Assembly (NCBI GenBank): GCA_021209875.1
Contig: JAGYVD010000001.1
Span: 558,001 to 622,000, forward strand
DNA from: Rosellinia necatrix
Lineage: Eukaryota > Ascomycota > Sordariomycetes > Xylariales > Xylariaceae
Reading direction: 5' to 3'
DNA length: 64,000 nt
Position 1 is the stretch's first letter, and each line of letters opens with the position of its first letter. The position numbers were made by a program, and so were the translations under genes. Of this stretch, positions 1 through 10,819 are shown in pieces. The notes beneath the pieces were generated by a model. It made no database searches. It saw only the letters and a list, made by a program, of their open reading frames with translations, and was not told where the DNA came from.

Positions 1-1375
1 GCACTGCTAGCCAGCTAGGTACTTTCCAGTGCTTGTCTTTCCTTCCCCTCTCTACAAGGTAGTTTCTGAGGGCGACTGTGGCAGCAGCACAGCAATAATT
101 CTCTCAATATCAACACCCCGACCGATGCAAACGGTTACTGGCAGCCCAGTAACTACCCAGGTAGTCCTTTCTATTGCCGAGTCCATCCGGCTACTTGTTT
201 GCTGCCTGCTGCTAAATCCGTGCTTGGTGCGGCGCTGTTTTCTCCTGCCTGGTAAGTGTAGGTACTTTTGCAAGTATCTCTGCTTGAGTTTGTCGCTGGG
301 TCGCACCTGCCACTCGACATGGGTACATCCATCGCAAGGTATTTTTTTCTTTGTCTTTCCGTCTTCCGGCTGGTCGATGCACTGTACAGTACTTCCATGG
401 CGGCGGTACCATACTGTACTAGTATTGGCACTGGCAATTGGAGTCTGCACCTGCTCCGTCCCCAAGTAACCGCTAGCATTTTGCGCTGCCTGGGTGTTCC
501 CTCTTGCCCTATTCTGCTCTGCTACCGCTACCGCTACCACTATCGCTGCCAACCCAACCCAGACAGTAGGTTCCCTACCTGGTAGGTAGTCCACTAAGTT
601 AGTCTAGCCTGTACCTAGCCAGCCGACAATCTCGTCTCAACCTACCAAGCTGTTTTGGTTGGTTTTCCCGTCCTCCCTCACAATACACGCACACACGCAC
701 GCACACACGCTACTCGCCTGTCCCTTCGCATTCTTCCTCCTCCATCCTCCTCCTTTTCCTACTGGGACAATCAATCGACGCCGCCAAAACCCTTTTTTCT
801 CGAGAACGACGCTTGGAGCCCTTCAGAAACAACATCGCCTTTACCTAATATCGGGTCGTCTCTCACTTCTGGTCCGTTACAGTCTCATTCTTACTCGAGG
901 CGCATCCCTCTTCGTCGAACCCCTTCGTCGAACCCTTTCCTCGCCGCCTCGAAATCCTGCGCGACTCGATCATTCCTGCTCCCCCCCCTGGGTGTTGACA
1001 TTTTCTACGTGGTATCGTCTGTTCTTAACAACATTGCGTTTCCGGCGAACCTGCGATATCGTTTTGTGTGTCTGAGAGCCTCGAGGTTTCTTTTGTCATT
1101 GTCGTCCTCTTTGTCGCCACACCCGCCGCTCCCGTTCCACTTGGATGTTATCTCGACCAAAGCCTAGCTCACTGCTACGCCCGCACAGCAACTAGGTCCC
1201 CAATAGCGCTCGATGCATGGCCCTCCTACGAATTATCTCACCTGCAGATAACACCACCGAGGACCAGTTATCGGCGCGTCAAGATACGTTCGCCGTCATG
1301 CCACCCGTACCTTCAAGATAAATCTTCCACCCGCTACCGCTTCAACATCTCACTCTGTGAGGTGTGTGTTAGATT
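1..1375. other. Upstream region and probable long 5' leader of the PHD-SET gene
   Basis: No gene is supported here. From about 655 to 1370 the plus strand is strongly pyrimidine-rich (CT-rich runs), as is usual for leaders of fungal housekeeping genes. The open frames in this stretch are low-complexity Ser/Pro/Leu translations without domain character. GTAGG/CCTAC repeats occur near 155-165 and 560-595. Confidence 0.5.
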
Positions 1376-4189
1376 ATGACAGAAAAGCTCCCTTCCCTCC
1401 TCACACATTCATCGACTCCGAGTCAGACGGCTGTCACCAGTCCTCAGTCCGCACCTGCCATATCCAGCCATGTACCCAACAAGACCGCTGCACTGGGAGA
1501 GGAAGAGCCGTACACGATTAGGTGTATATGCGACTTCGCCGACGATGATGGGAGCACGATATACTGCGAACTATGTGATACATGGCAACATATCGAATGT
1601 TACTACCCCCATAATAGAGACGAAGTTACCCAGGATGACTACAATCATACCTGCGTGGTTTGCAAACCCCGAACACTGGATGGACAAAGAGCCAAGGAGC
1701 GTCAGATTTGGCGGCAAAACACTGGAACCCACGCAGAAGTCTCGGAACGGAAGGCCACCAAACGGCCTCAGCCCAAGGGCCAGAAGAAGAAGGCCAGACC
1801 CACGGAACTAGGACTGAACGCTCACAACGGCCCCGAAAACACACCCAAACAAGCCCATGATTCTGTCCACACGCATCAGCACAAAAAATCCAAAAGCTCT
1901 CATCGCCCCAGTCAATCCATCAGTTCCCAGGCTGCCAAACGCAGTCCTTCTTACGGCCAAAAGACAACCAACCCTCATGGCCATCCTCCTAGCCCAGCGA
2001 CTACGCCTTCAGACCTTCCCCATGAATTCGAGATTCACAACTACTCGAGTAGCTTCATGGATCTATACAAGGAGGATCGAGACGTTGCTATCGTCCAGAC
2101 GAATTCATTTGCCAGTTTGATAATATCCAACATCCTTTCGGCGTGGTTACGAGATCGCGAAAAGATAAGGCATGAGACTGGATGCGACTATGAAGAAGTT
2201 TTTCAATTGCTACCACCCAATATTGACTCTATCAAACCGTCACCTCAAGTCCGGTCGAAGAAACTACCGGTGGGGTCCGATACCATTGCGCACTGGCAGT
2301 ACCTGGCTTCTCCGCAGGCAGTCGATAAGAATGCCCTTCTTATCGAACTTAATGGACAGATTGGCATTCAGAAAAATTATTGTGAAGACCCGAAAAATCG
2401 ATACCATGAACTGTCTTCACCATTGCCATTCGTCTTTTTCCACCCGATGCTCCCGTTATATATCGATACACGAACGGAAGGCTCACAGGCTCGATATGTG
2501 CGCCGAAGTTGTAAGTCGAACGCCACGCTGGATACGTTCCTCTCAGAGGGTTCTGAATATCATTTTTGGCTCGTTAGCGATCGACCAATTAGAGCGAATG
2601 AGCAAATAACGATCCCGTGGCAGTTCAATCTCCAAAAGGACGTAGCGGGACGGTGGCTGCAACTACTAGGTCTTAACGATGACGTGGATAAACAGCCAGA
2701 GTTTAACGAGAAGGAAACAGATACTTACCAGAGTATTGCTGCTTGGGTGCATACTATACTTTCGGAATACGGTGGCTGTGCGTGTGACCTAGGGCCCGAT
2801 TGCGCATTCGCCCGGTTCCATCGAACTTACATTGCCCGGCAGCAAAGCAAGGATAAGGGATCTAAAAGTAAGAAGTCCCGGAAACCCAAAGCCAATAACG
2901 CTTCCCCCACGAGCACTGGTCAGGCCACAAACAGTCGTGCAGCCAGCGAGGGTCATATCGAAGATGGCGTAGACAACGATTCCACATCGTCGCGAAGCAA
3001 ACCACCAAGTCGTGACATGACGCCAGCGCCACGTCAAGGCTCATTCGATACCTTGGGTGTCCTGACGGAGCTAACAGACCGAGATAAACGCAAAGTGCAA
3101 ATGGTTGAAGACTCTTTTCGTCGCATGGAACAACAACAACCACCCAGAAAAAAGAAGCGAATTTCCGACGGGACAAGCAGCAGTGCTTCAGCGACGACGA
3201 CCAAGCCTAAGTCGAAAGCCACCGCAACCAACACAGCCATACCATTCACCACCATAGAAGCTCGGTACGTAGATGCCGGCACCTCTGGTAATGCTAGCTC
3301 TGGTGGTTCACCCATTAGTGCTGTATCACCGACGTCCATACATCCCTTTAAGCAACCCGACCGACGGAACTCAGTTTCACTTCCCCCGCGCAACACACCA
3401 CAGGGGCCTCGCCCGGAATATCGAGATATAGCCGTACAGACGGATCCCGTGAACGGCGCGTGGTTTAGTGATGACCGACCAGTCCAAAAGCCAAAACGAC
3501 GAATTGTTTCGCTGTCAAAACGATTGTTGGAAAGTAGGCACCGGCTCCGCGCTGACGACAGCCCCCGTCGGACTAGTGTGGCTACCTCTCCAACATCGGT
3601 AGCATCCGCACTGGTTAAGATGGATCTGGACTCTCCTACAAGAGAACAGCCTGTCACTCCAACTCCCGACACGACCAGCGTCATCGCGGCTCAAGATGAG
3701 TCAGTGCCCAGGGACCCGTCCGATGATGTACCGATGGGCGATGCTTCAATACCCTCACCTTCCGACATGCAGGCCCCCGCCGTACATGAATCGACACATC
3801 CCATACCTGCCAAGGCTAAATCGCCCGAGCTTCGAGTCCAGTTACCACCTGTTCCTATATTCAATAGCTCGTCGGTAGCGGGTTTGACAATGACGCCCGT
3901 GTCTGCCAATGAAAGCGCTATTTCATCGCCTTCAGCGATCCATCATCACGGCCCACTGATTGTCCCATCGGTTAACGGCACTGCAGTAGTACCGAGTCCC
4001 AAGAAGAAGCTCAGCTTGAGTGACTATACCAAGAGTAGGATGAACAAGGCTGCCGCGGCGGCAAAGTCTTCAGCATCATCGACGTCATTAAGGCCACCCA
4101 ATACAATTATCGAAGAAGCCAAATCCCCCGTTAGCCCAGATACAGTCATGTCAGAGGCCCCTGCGAAGGATCATGGCACCGATCCTTGA
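1376..4189 (+). CDS. SET3: PHD finger and SET domain protein, Set3 type (937 aa)
   Basis: Probable scaffold subunit of the Set3 histone-deacetylase complex, a nuclear chromatin regulator. Seen: one uninterrupted frame. A PHD finger lies at about residues 50-96, with Cys pairs in RCICDF, YCELCDTW, the HIEC His/Cys and a final CVVC. A basic linker follows, then a SET domain at about 300-417 ending in a QITIPWQF-like strand. A Cys-rich GGCACDLGPDC piece at about 468-478 resembles a post-SET segment. The remaining half is Ser/Pro/basic-rich and disordered with several NLS-like runs such as PRKKKRI. Family knowledge: yeast Set3 and Set4 have the same PHD-SET order and a degenerate SET core. Here the usual NHSC motif reads RRSC, so methyltransferase activity is doubtful. 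It could be named Set4; the two cannot be separated by eye. Confidence 0.93.
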   Translation: MTEKLPSLLTHSSTPSQTAVTSPQSAPAISSHVPNKTAALGEEEPYTIRCICDFADDDGSTIYCELCDTWQHIECYYPHNRDEVTQDDYNHTCVVCKPRTLDGQRAKERQIWRQNTGTHAEVSERKATKRPQPKGQKKKARPTELGLNAHNGPENTPKQAHDSVHTHQHKKSKSSHRPSQSISSQAAKRSPSYGQKTTNPHGHPPSPATTPSDLPHEFEIHNYSSSFMDLYKEDRDVAIVQTNSFASLIISNILSAWLRDREKIRHETGCDYEEVFQLLPPNIDSIKPSPQVRSKKLPVGSDTIAHWQYLASPQAVDKNALLIELNGQIGIQKNYCEDPKNRYHELSSPLPFVFFHPMLPLYIDTRTEGSQARYVRRSCKSNATLDTFLSEGSEYHFWLVSDRPIRANEQITIPWQFNLQKDVAGRWLQLLGLNDDVDKQPEFNEKETDTYQSIAAWVHTILSEYGGCACDLGPDCAFARFHRTYIARQQSKDKGSKSKKSRKPKANNASPTSTGQATNSRAASEGHIEDGVDNDSTSSRSKPPSRDMTPAPRQGSFDTLGVLTELTDRDKRKVQMVEDSFRRMEQQQPPRKKKRISDGTSSSASATTTKPKSKATATNTAIPFTTIEARYVDAGTSGNASSGGSPISAVSPTSIHPFKQPDRRNSVSLPPRNTPQGPRPEYRDIAVQTDPVNGAWFSDDRPVQKPKRRIVSLSKRLLESRHRLRADDSPRRTSVATSPTSVASALVKMDLDSPTREQPVTPTPDTTSVIAAQDESVPRDPSDDVPMGDASIPSPSDMQAPAVHESTHPIPAKAKSPELRVQLPPVPIFNSSSVAGLTMTPVSANESAISSPSAIHHHGPLIVPSVNGTAVVPSPKKKLSLSDYTKSRMNKAAAAAKSSASSTSLRPPNTIIEEAKSPVSPDTVMSEAPAKDHGTDP

Positions 4190-5936
4190 GCAGACACCAC
4201 TGGTCAACGCCACACAGGATTCTCTGCTGTATAAAGACCGCGAGGCTGCTATGTACCCACATTCAAGCCACGTTTTCCTGAGTGGTTTCTTAATTATATC
4301 TTTCCGGAATTATGGGAACAGTTCTTCCAAAAATGGCCGGAGTAATGGTGATGAAGGAACTAGTTATTTTCATGTCCGGCGTTGGGGAAGGATGGCTCAA
4401 GTCATGGCGTCTAGTTGGAAGGACCTGTGGAGCCTCGAATACCGAGATGATCCACAGAATGGCATACTGGCTTTTCTGCAAGCCCAGACAATCCTGTGTG
4501 AGGTACAGTCTTGCTATGTTCGTTTCCGCCCGACCTACAGTGTAGATCGGGGCCCCATGACACTCTGACCGAGACGTCGATGCTGTGGCAACAAAGCCAC
4601 TTATACGGCGCCTTCAGATTCCGGGGCGCGTCAGGGTGAGGGAACTATAAGGCGCTGTCAGAAGCCACGGCGATGCCTGGCTATATATGTACTATTAACA
4701 AGGTGACAGGCAGCCCTCGGACCCGAGGGATTTACGACGACTTGTATGTCTTGAATGCATGAGTAAAGAGCGAGACGGGAAAGCGTCGATACAGGCGCAC
4801 TACGTAGCTCGTTAGCTATCAATGAGCTGGGCCCGGGCTGTAAAGCAAGATCCAAGAGCCATAGTCAGGAGAAAGAATTAAGAAAAATCTCAAGTCACCA
4901 CTTGTGGCTAGATGCTATGTTGTAATTTCACCTGCTTCCTCTTATGGTCCATTCTGATGAAGCACTATAGCAGGGCAATGTGTGATGCGAGAAGTTCGAT
5001 TTGGTCCTGGGCCAAAATAGCCTCACTTAGATGCTGATCAAGGTGCATAGGCCGAGAGAGTGTTGAGAAATAACGAAAACGGCTGTGTTTAATTTAAGGT
5101 GCCTTTGATGAATAAGACGTGCGGGTGTAAAGGGAGTGAGATAGGGTATTGCCCCGTCAGATAGCATTATTTGATTGGGTGCACAGCATGCAGCATTCGG
5201 TCTAGGTTAATCAGCTAGGGGGGGGGTGGAGTGTGGGTAGTAAGCAGCGGGTAGGAAAATAGGAGGTACGTAATAAGCTAAATGAACGGGCGTTCGTCGG
5301 ATGAGTCTGTCGGATTTTTGGAAGCGAGCATGAAACCAGCAGGAGAGTTAGGTAATGGTATAGGAGAAATAGGAGTGGACGCGGGGAGAGAATATCCGTC
5401 ATGCAGTGGCTAAGCATGATTTCGTAAACGAAGCTCCGGAAGAGAAGGGGGGGTTATTAGGGGGGGGATAAAGCGCCATGGCGATGAAGCGAGACGAAGC
5501 AAGAAAGTAGGAAAGTAAGTACATACGCCGTCAAGATTCTGACTGTTGGTGCTGGCGCCGACTTGTTGGGGCTCAGCTAGTTATCATGTAGTGCTCAACG
5601 TAGATAGAATCTAAATAGGCGAACTGACGAACAGGCGATGACAAGTCTAATAGTCGTTAGTATATCTATCAGGCCACTATCACCATCCATCTTCGAAGCG
5701 AACTCTTGTCGGTCTTTGCTCACTCTTGCCTCCTAAAATCTCGGGAGGCCCGGAACAGGAGGAGGAAGAGGGGGGGAGGACGGAGGAGGCAGATTCTTGT
5801 AGGTTCCCGAAAGACGCGGTGGGGAGGGAGGGCAGACGCGCGGCCCCTCTCGAGCGACGGGAGCCGGGTTGGATTAGGGTTTTATAACGGAAATGTATTG
5901 GGAAGAAACGAGAAGCTTTGCGAGCCGGAGCGCCCG

Positions 5937-5960
5937 CTGGCTGGCTGGCTGGCTGGCTGG
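5937..5960. repeat. CTGG microsatellite, 6 copies
   Basis: Six perfect tandem copies of the tetranucleotide CTGG in non-coding sequence. Confidence 0.95.
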
Positions 5961-7510
5961 TAGGGATGTGCCGCGTAGGAGCCAAAAGTATATCTCGTTC
6001 TTTTTCTTCGAAGCGCTTCGGTCATCCTCTTTCCCCCTTCTCTCCTCTCCTCTCGCCCACTCTCCGCCCCGGTTTAGAGTTTTCTCGCTATAACCAACCA
6101 GTTAGGTAAGCGCCACAGCAAACTTGTCGATGCGTGCGGGAGCTCGTCAGTGACCTGGCTGTAGTGCAGCAGATACTCATCGCCTGTCCACTGGTTCTAA
6201 GTAGTCATAGACGGGTGAATAGCCGGTAGCGGGGAGACATGAAACGAGAGGGGGGGGGCAGAAAAACAGGAGACGGGCACTCGGGTGACACGGCGCTGTC
6301 GTGTGAGCGCTGTTGTGTGCGATGCTGTCTTGCGTTCGGAGCTGATAGGTCCTGTATCACTTCGGTGGATTGAATAAATCCGTTGTCGGTGCCGGGGTGA
6401 ACAAAAGTCGCGGTTATGGATGAGCGAGGCGTAGTTCGTACTGTTGCCTCGGTAGTTGATGAGAGGAAAATTATCGAAGAGGCTGCCTCAGTACGCTAAG
6501 ATGTTCGGATATTGCTCTGTTGTTGTACTAGCTAGGAAGGCTTTATCGAGGCTAGAACAGGCTCCAAGCTTCGGGTGGTGGACGCTCGATCGAACTGAGT
6601 AATAAGTTAGTCATCATCCGGGCCTCTCTCCCCATACCGTTGACAGACGGCCGCCATGTGTACACATATGGTATAAACTATGTTTAGCTAGAGAGCGAAT
6701 TGTTGCAGACTCTGTGGCCCCCCAACTCAGCTCGGAGCCGGTCATTTCGAATCAAGAAATCCGGCTCTCCGGACGTATCGGTTCAAGAGACGCCCTTGCT
6801 ATACCACACGGAGGGATTGGGTTGGGCGAAGTCCTCGTCGGGTACGGAAATGCCTTAGAACCCAGGTCCGCGGTGCTGGGACAGCGGTGGATCATTAATC
6901 AATACTGATGAAGAAAAGACCCCGGCCTCGGGCCTACGCTCGATGATCATCGCTATAGTAGCAGATTTCTTCTGCTACACCTGGTCAAGTGCCTTACGTA
7001 CGTAGGTAGGCAAGGCGGTCATGAATGCGCAATGACTATGAGGCTGTCAGAGGGTCCTAGAGGCCTGGACGGGTTATATAGACTTAGTCGCTCCACGCTT
7101 CTGAGGGCTTATAAGGCATCAGAGTTGCCATGCGTACTTGGTCGGAACGACCATGGCATCGAGATCGAGGCGAAGTGGGGGAAGTTGGGGCAGATATCTA
7201 ACGTTAAGGGGTGGAAAGATGAATAACAAAGTGGAACAGTCCAAAGAATCAAGATAAAAATAAAATAAAAGAATCCCAGGCGGTGGTTCTCTATCTAGCT
7301 TCTGCCGTCGACGGAGCTTGTGTTACCTTCCAAGACTGGAAGCCTGGAGGTCGAAAATAGTATGGCGCGCGGTCATGGTGTTGGATTGGGGTACTTTTGG
7401 CTTGTCCAAGCTGAGTAGAGGGAGGGGCGAGCGAGAATGAGGTGAGCGCCGTTTCAAGAGCTGGCTCCTGCCTTCCCGAGTCCTTGCCACTGTATTCAAT
7501 CCGCTCATTC

Positions 7511-7582
7511 CCGACTTTTCTCCCGACTTTTCTTCCGACTTTTCTTCCGACCTTCCTTCTGACTCTTCTCCCGACCCCTCTT
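7511..7582. repeat. 12-bp minisatellite, about 6 copies
   Basis: Tandem units of the form CCGACTTTTCTT with a few C/T changes. The 12-bp period keeps all reading frames open, so both strands show artificial open frames (GRKV repeats on the minus strand, PTFL repeats on the plus strand). I read these as repeat artefacts, not genes. Confidence 0.9.
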
Positions 7583-8339
7583 CCAAATTTTTTTTTCCTT
7601 GCTTCACAACTATCGTTAGTTACACTGTCACTTTCGTCACCCGAGAACCGGCCGAGAGAGTACCGACAGTGTGATTGTGCAGTCTGATCAGCGAGGCTGT
7701 CGCAAGTCATCGTGAGTTTCCATCCAGAGTGCGTACCGATACCATGTTACCATGCAACCAAACAGCCTTGTGTGATATAAGTAATTCTTCAACCGGCATT
7801 TGGTGGAACGTGGAACGTTAACTTGGGTCGCACCCGTCCGGCGTAGCTTCGACTCTGGTTATATAGTGCGCGGTTATGTAAAAGGCCTTGCCTCGTGGCG
7901 GGCGCACAACATCAAGATTATGCTGTCACCTACGAAGACTGCCTCCTATTGGAAGAGAGCTGGCGCGCTAAAAGCCAGCAACAGAACGGCGGGTATCCGA
8001 ACGGAACGTCCTTCCGTTCAACCGGGCCAATTCGTTGTCTACCAGCAAAGCAAACATTCCATATCACGGACGGGCGAAAACTCTGGGAGTCTGTAATTCT
8101 ATTCTAGGTCACGCAGAAATCCCATGTTCTAGATTTACTCAGCTTGTTCTGGAGTCGCTTAGCTCGCGGCAGTCCAAGCCTACGTCTGCTCGTATTCATG
8201 CGCCGCAATGGGTCCGTGTCGCGTGGCAGCGTTGCAGTATTGGATCGGACGTGGCAGTATTGATTTAGCCTGGCTAGACTGGAGGAACAGTGCGCCCGGA
8301 TCTGACCTGGCTATACGGCGTCGGCAGCGCATGTAACAC

Positions 8340-8347
8340 TATAAAAG
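8340..8347 (+). promoter_or_regulatory. TATA box of the small secreted protein gene
   Basis: A perfect TATAAAAG lies 96 nt upstream of the ATG at 8443. This predicts a start of transcription near 8370-8380 and a leader of about 70 nt. Clear TATA boxes in fungi tend to mark inducible genes, which fits a secreted protein. Confidence 0.6.
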
Positions 8348-8442
8348 CTCGCCTGTGTCTGCCCCGTCCCGTGAGCTGAGGGGCCCCGGACGAGTATCTA
8401 TTGTGGGCGTCCATACTACTCGGACCATCCGGAACTTTAAAC

Positions 8443-9108
8443 ATGCGCCTCCACACTACTTCGGTCCTCTTCATCGCCGCTTCGGCCGTCCAGGGACGTG
8501 TCGTTCCGAGAGACGTGCCCGACTACATTTGGGATGTAACGCAGTATCAGGCCGGGCTTTCACACGGCAACCCGGCGTCCCCAGTAACAAGCTGGTATGG
8601 TAAGGAAATATCGCCGGTGCGGCCTTAAAATGCTTGGCATTCCGATGCTCGGTTCCGTGCTGGTTACATGGTTGCTAATCATCGCTAGCATTCACTGTGT
8701 CCGGCGTTGATCATGGATCCCCAGGATCAACGGACTATATCCCGGCTTTCGGAGCGCGCTGTACGGGATCTGGCGCCGGGATTCCGCTTTCCTCTGAGTA
8801 CAGCGAGTGCGCTTTAGACACGGAAATTAGCGAAGCAGGCGCCTCTGTGTCAGCAAGGGTCGTGCCTGACGCGGACTCGTCGATGGCGCATATTGCTATC
8901 AGCTATACTTTTTCTAATGGGTATGTGGAGTACAAGATGATCAGCGTGCCACGGCGCTGGGAGCGGTTAGAGAACAAGGATGTAGACGTGAACTGACAAC
9001 CCTGTTTGTAGCAATGACGCGAAAAACTTGACGGCCATCGCGGTGACGGATTGGGCTCGTCTACGCCCACCATATAGCTTCACTCTAAGCCCAGGCGAAA
9101 ATTTATAA
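8443..9108 (+). CDS. Small secreted protein, two introns (161 aa), effector-like
   Basis: Model: exons 8443-8599, 8689-8920 and 9012-9108. Both introns have good borders (GTAAGG...CGCTAG and GTATGT...TTGTAG) and the phases close (1, then 2). Seen: an N-terminal signal peptide (MRLHTTSVLFIAASAVQG, cleavage near residue 18), then a mature domain of about 140 residues. It contains WDVTQY, two cysteines (ARCTG and SECAL) that could form one disulphide, and a Tyr/Phe-rich end. Reading through the second intron instead ends at a stop at 8994-8996 and gives a less natural C-terminus. The pattern resembles small secreted proteins of plant-associated ascomycetes (possibly of the AA1-like, Alt a 1 fold type), but I cannot assign a family. 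The function is unknown, and host interaction is inference only. Confidence 0.75.
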
Positions 9109-9820
9109 ATGATTCCGTAGCCTAAGAGGGTTGAAACCTACGTGGAATACAAGGGACGCATGTGAGCATGACGACTCTTGTCACGCGAGTGGATAGCCTA
9201 GAGAAGTGGCTGGAACGACTGGTGTGACATATGGTCCATATTGGCGCTAGTTGATAGACATTTTTGTTTAACGTCAACGTGCAAAATTTGATAATTTGTG
9301 AATCAACTCGTGGAGTACAAATTATCTTACTGGGCCGAGGTTGCGTAACAAGGGATGAGTTATATCGAATACTATAGAGGCACATGGCTCGTACTAAACC
9401 ACCTAGGTTTGCAAACTATAACCTCTCACTTCCAAAAGTCCCGGACACACTGGAATAAGTTAATAACGCACTAATTAACGTGTCATCTAGAGACTAGTTT
9501 CCCGCGTTTGGTTTCCTGGGACCGGTATATATATATATATTTGTTGTTTGTTATGGGTCAGGTAAGGGATGTCGGGTAACTCGTTGCACATAACGCGTCT
9601 AAGCTGGCTAACCTAGCTCTTTAGATATAGTAGGTGAGGCGAAGAGAGATGTATCAGAGGAAATATCGACCTCTCAATTCTATAAAGTCGCTCCCTAAGT
9701 TACCCCCGTTGGGATCTAAGCCTCCTCATCGCCTACGCCACTGCCTATCTTCATCTCACTTTGAGTCGATTTTAGCCACGTAGTGTTTCACTCCTCTGCC
9801 GCCTCCATTTCCTCGTCCAT
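9109..9820. other. Intergenic region with a TA run
   Basis: No gene is seen. A short (TA)n run lies near 9530-9541, followed by a pyrimidine-rich stretch before the ATG at 9821, as expected of a promoter and leader. Confidence 0.4.
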
Positions 9821-10819
9821 ATGAAACAAATGGACACCTCATGGTATGATGATGACGATGATGATTATGATGAGAAGTCCGACTTCGGACTCCCCAGGAG
9901 GATCCTCAGAGAGCTTGAACTTCAGGAGAGGAATTACCCGAGAAAGGAGACGCAACTCTTTGATGAAGAAGAAGAAGGCATCCTCAGGGTCTGGAAACAG
10001 CAACACGATAAAGACCTTGAAACGGTATCTTTCCCCCCAGAGATACGACCCTGGCTACCGGGAGGGCCGCCATTGTCCCGAGCGGGAGAGTTGGCTCGGA
10101 CGAAGCTCGATTCGATCCATCTTCAGATCGCGTCGTATCTAGGAAACGACGATCGTGGGACTTTCGAGAGATTCATCGCGCGCCTGTTGGAGATGGTATA
10201 CGATGTTAGGCAGAACCTCGACCAGGACGTCTACGCCACCCTAACGTACAACCAGGCGACGGGATGGCCCAGGGTCGAGATCTGGACGCGCCTGTCCCCC
10301 TTGCCCCACGCCATCAATAACCTGCTGGAGCACACAAAGCACCTCATCAGGAATATGGCAGAGACGGACGCGGCCGAGCTCCCCGAGATCCTCCGCATCT
10401 CCTGGAAGCTGTGCGGCGGCGGCGGCTCGGGGAAGACGATACAGGACGTCGCTCGGAGCTGGGGAGATAAATCGTGCCACTTCGGGAAGCTCGACCTCGT
10501 GAAATGCCTCGGACAGTTCCCACGCTGCACCCTGGACTTGGGGTGGTTCAGGCGGCCAGGGCAAGAGAAAGAGCCGCTGGACGAGGACCTGATCAGGTGC
10601 TACATGCGGCCGAGGCCGCGGGCCTCGCCGCATGTGGTTGGAGGCTGTCCGTCTGGGCCGAGGGGGCATGGCGGCTCCTCTCTCGAGCTCGAGTCCGCAG
10701 CCCGCGGACGAGGCTGGATGGCGCAAGTCTACCGGGGGCTCAAGTCTCAGCTTGGCAGCAGCCATCGGCCGCGAATCGGAGCCACGTTACGCCGGACTGG
10801 CCCGGCTATTGCCACATAG
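9821..10819 (+). CDS. Hypothetical protein with acidic N-terminus (332 aa)
   Basis: I do not recognise this protein. Seen: a single open frame that starts with MKQMDTSWY and a run of seven aspartates. An acidic DEEEEG patch, a helical middle (about residues 85-200, with FIARLLEMVYDV and ILRISWKLC segments) and a low-complexity Arg/Gly/Pro-rich tail from about residue 265 follow. There is no signal peptide or membrane segment. The tail looks unnatural. From about 10,600 the +1 frame reads into a Trp/Leu-rich peptide ending at 10836, so an intron, a frameshift or an assembly error near 10,600-10,640 is possible. A nearby orphan at 12611 has a loosely similar order of helices and Trp-containing strands. 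Expression evidence is lacking. Confidence 0.55.
   Translation: MKQMDTSWYDDDDDDYDEKSDFGLPRRILRELELQERNYPRKETQLFDEEEEGILRVWKQQHDKDLETVSFPPEIRPWLPGGPPLSRAGELARTKLDSIHLQIASYLGNDDRGTFERFIARLLEMVYDVRQNLDQDVYATLTYNQATGWPRVEIWTRLSPLPHAINNLLEHTKHLIRNMAETDAAELPEILRISWKLCGGGGSGKTIQDVARSWGDKSCHFGKLDLVKCLGQFPRCTLDLGWFRRPGQEKEPLDEDLIRCYMRPRPRASPHVVGGCPSGPRGHGGSSLELESAARGRGWMAQVYRGLKSQLGSSHRPRIGATLRRTGPAIAT

Larger units (their letters stand above)
4190..8339. other. 4.1-kb intergenic stretch without a supported gene
   Basis: The first 400 bases are probably the 3' UTR of the PHD-SET gene. Beyond that I see only short open frames without recognisable domains. The stretch holds long G runs on the plus strand (5218-5226, 5447-5453, 5460-5467, 6250-6258), a purine-rich segment around 5750-5830, a CTGG microsatellite and a 12-bp minisatellite (both listed separately). 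Confidence 0.5.

Noticed and set aside
52..594. 180-codon minus-strand frame
   Set aside because: No domain, and it overlaps an equally long plus-strand frame in a CT/GA-biased leader region.
655..1167. 170-codon plus-strand frame before the PHD-SET gene
   Set aside because: Translates a CT-rich leader into Ser/Pro/Leu low complexity; no start context or domain.
7291..7710. 139-codon minus-strand frame with GRKV repeats
   Set aside because: Kept open by a 12-bp minisatellite; open frames on both strands at once point to a repeat artefact.
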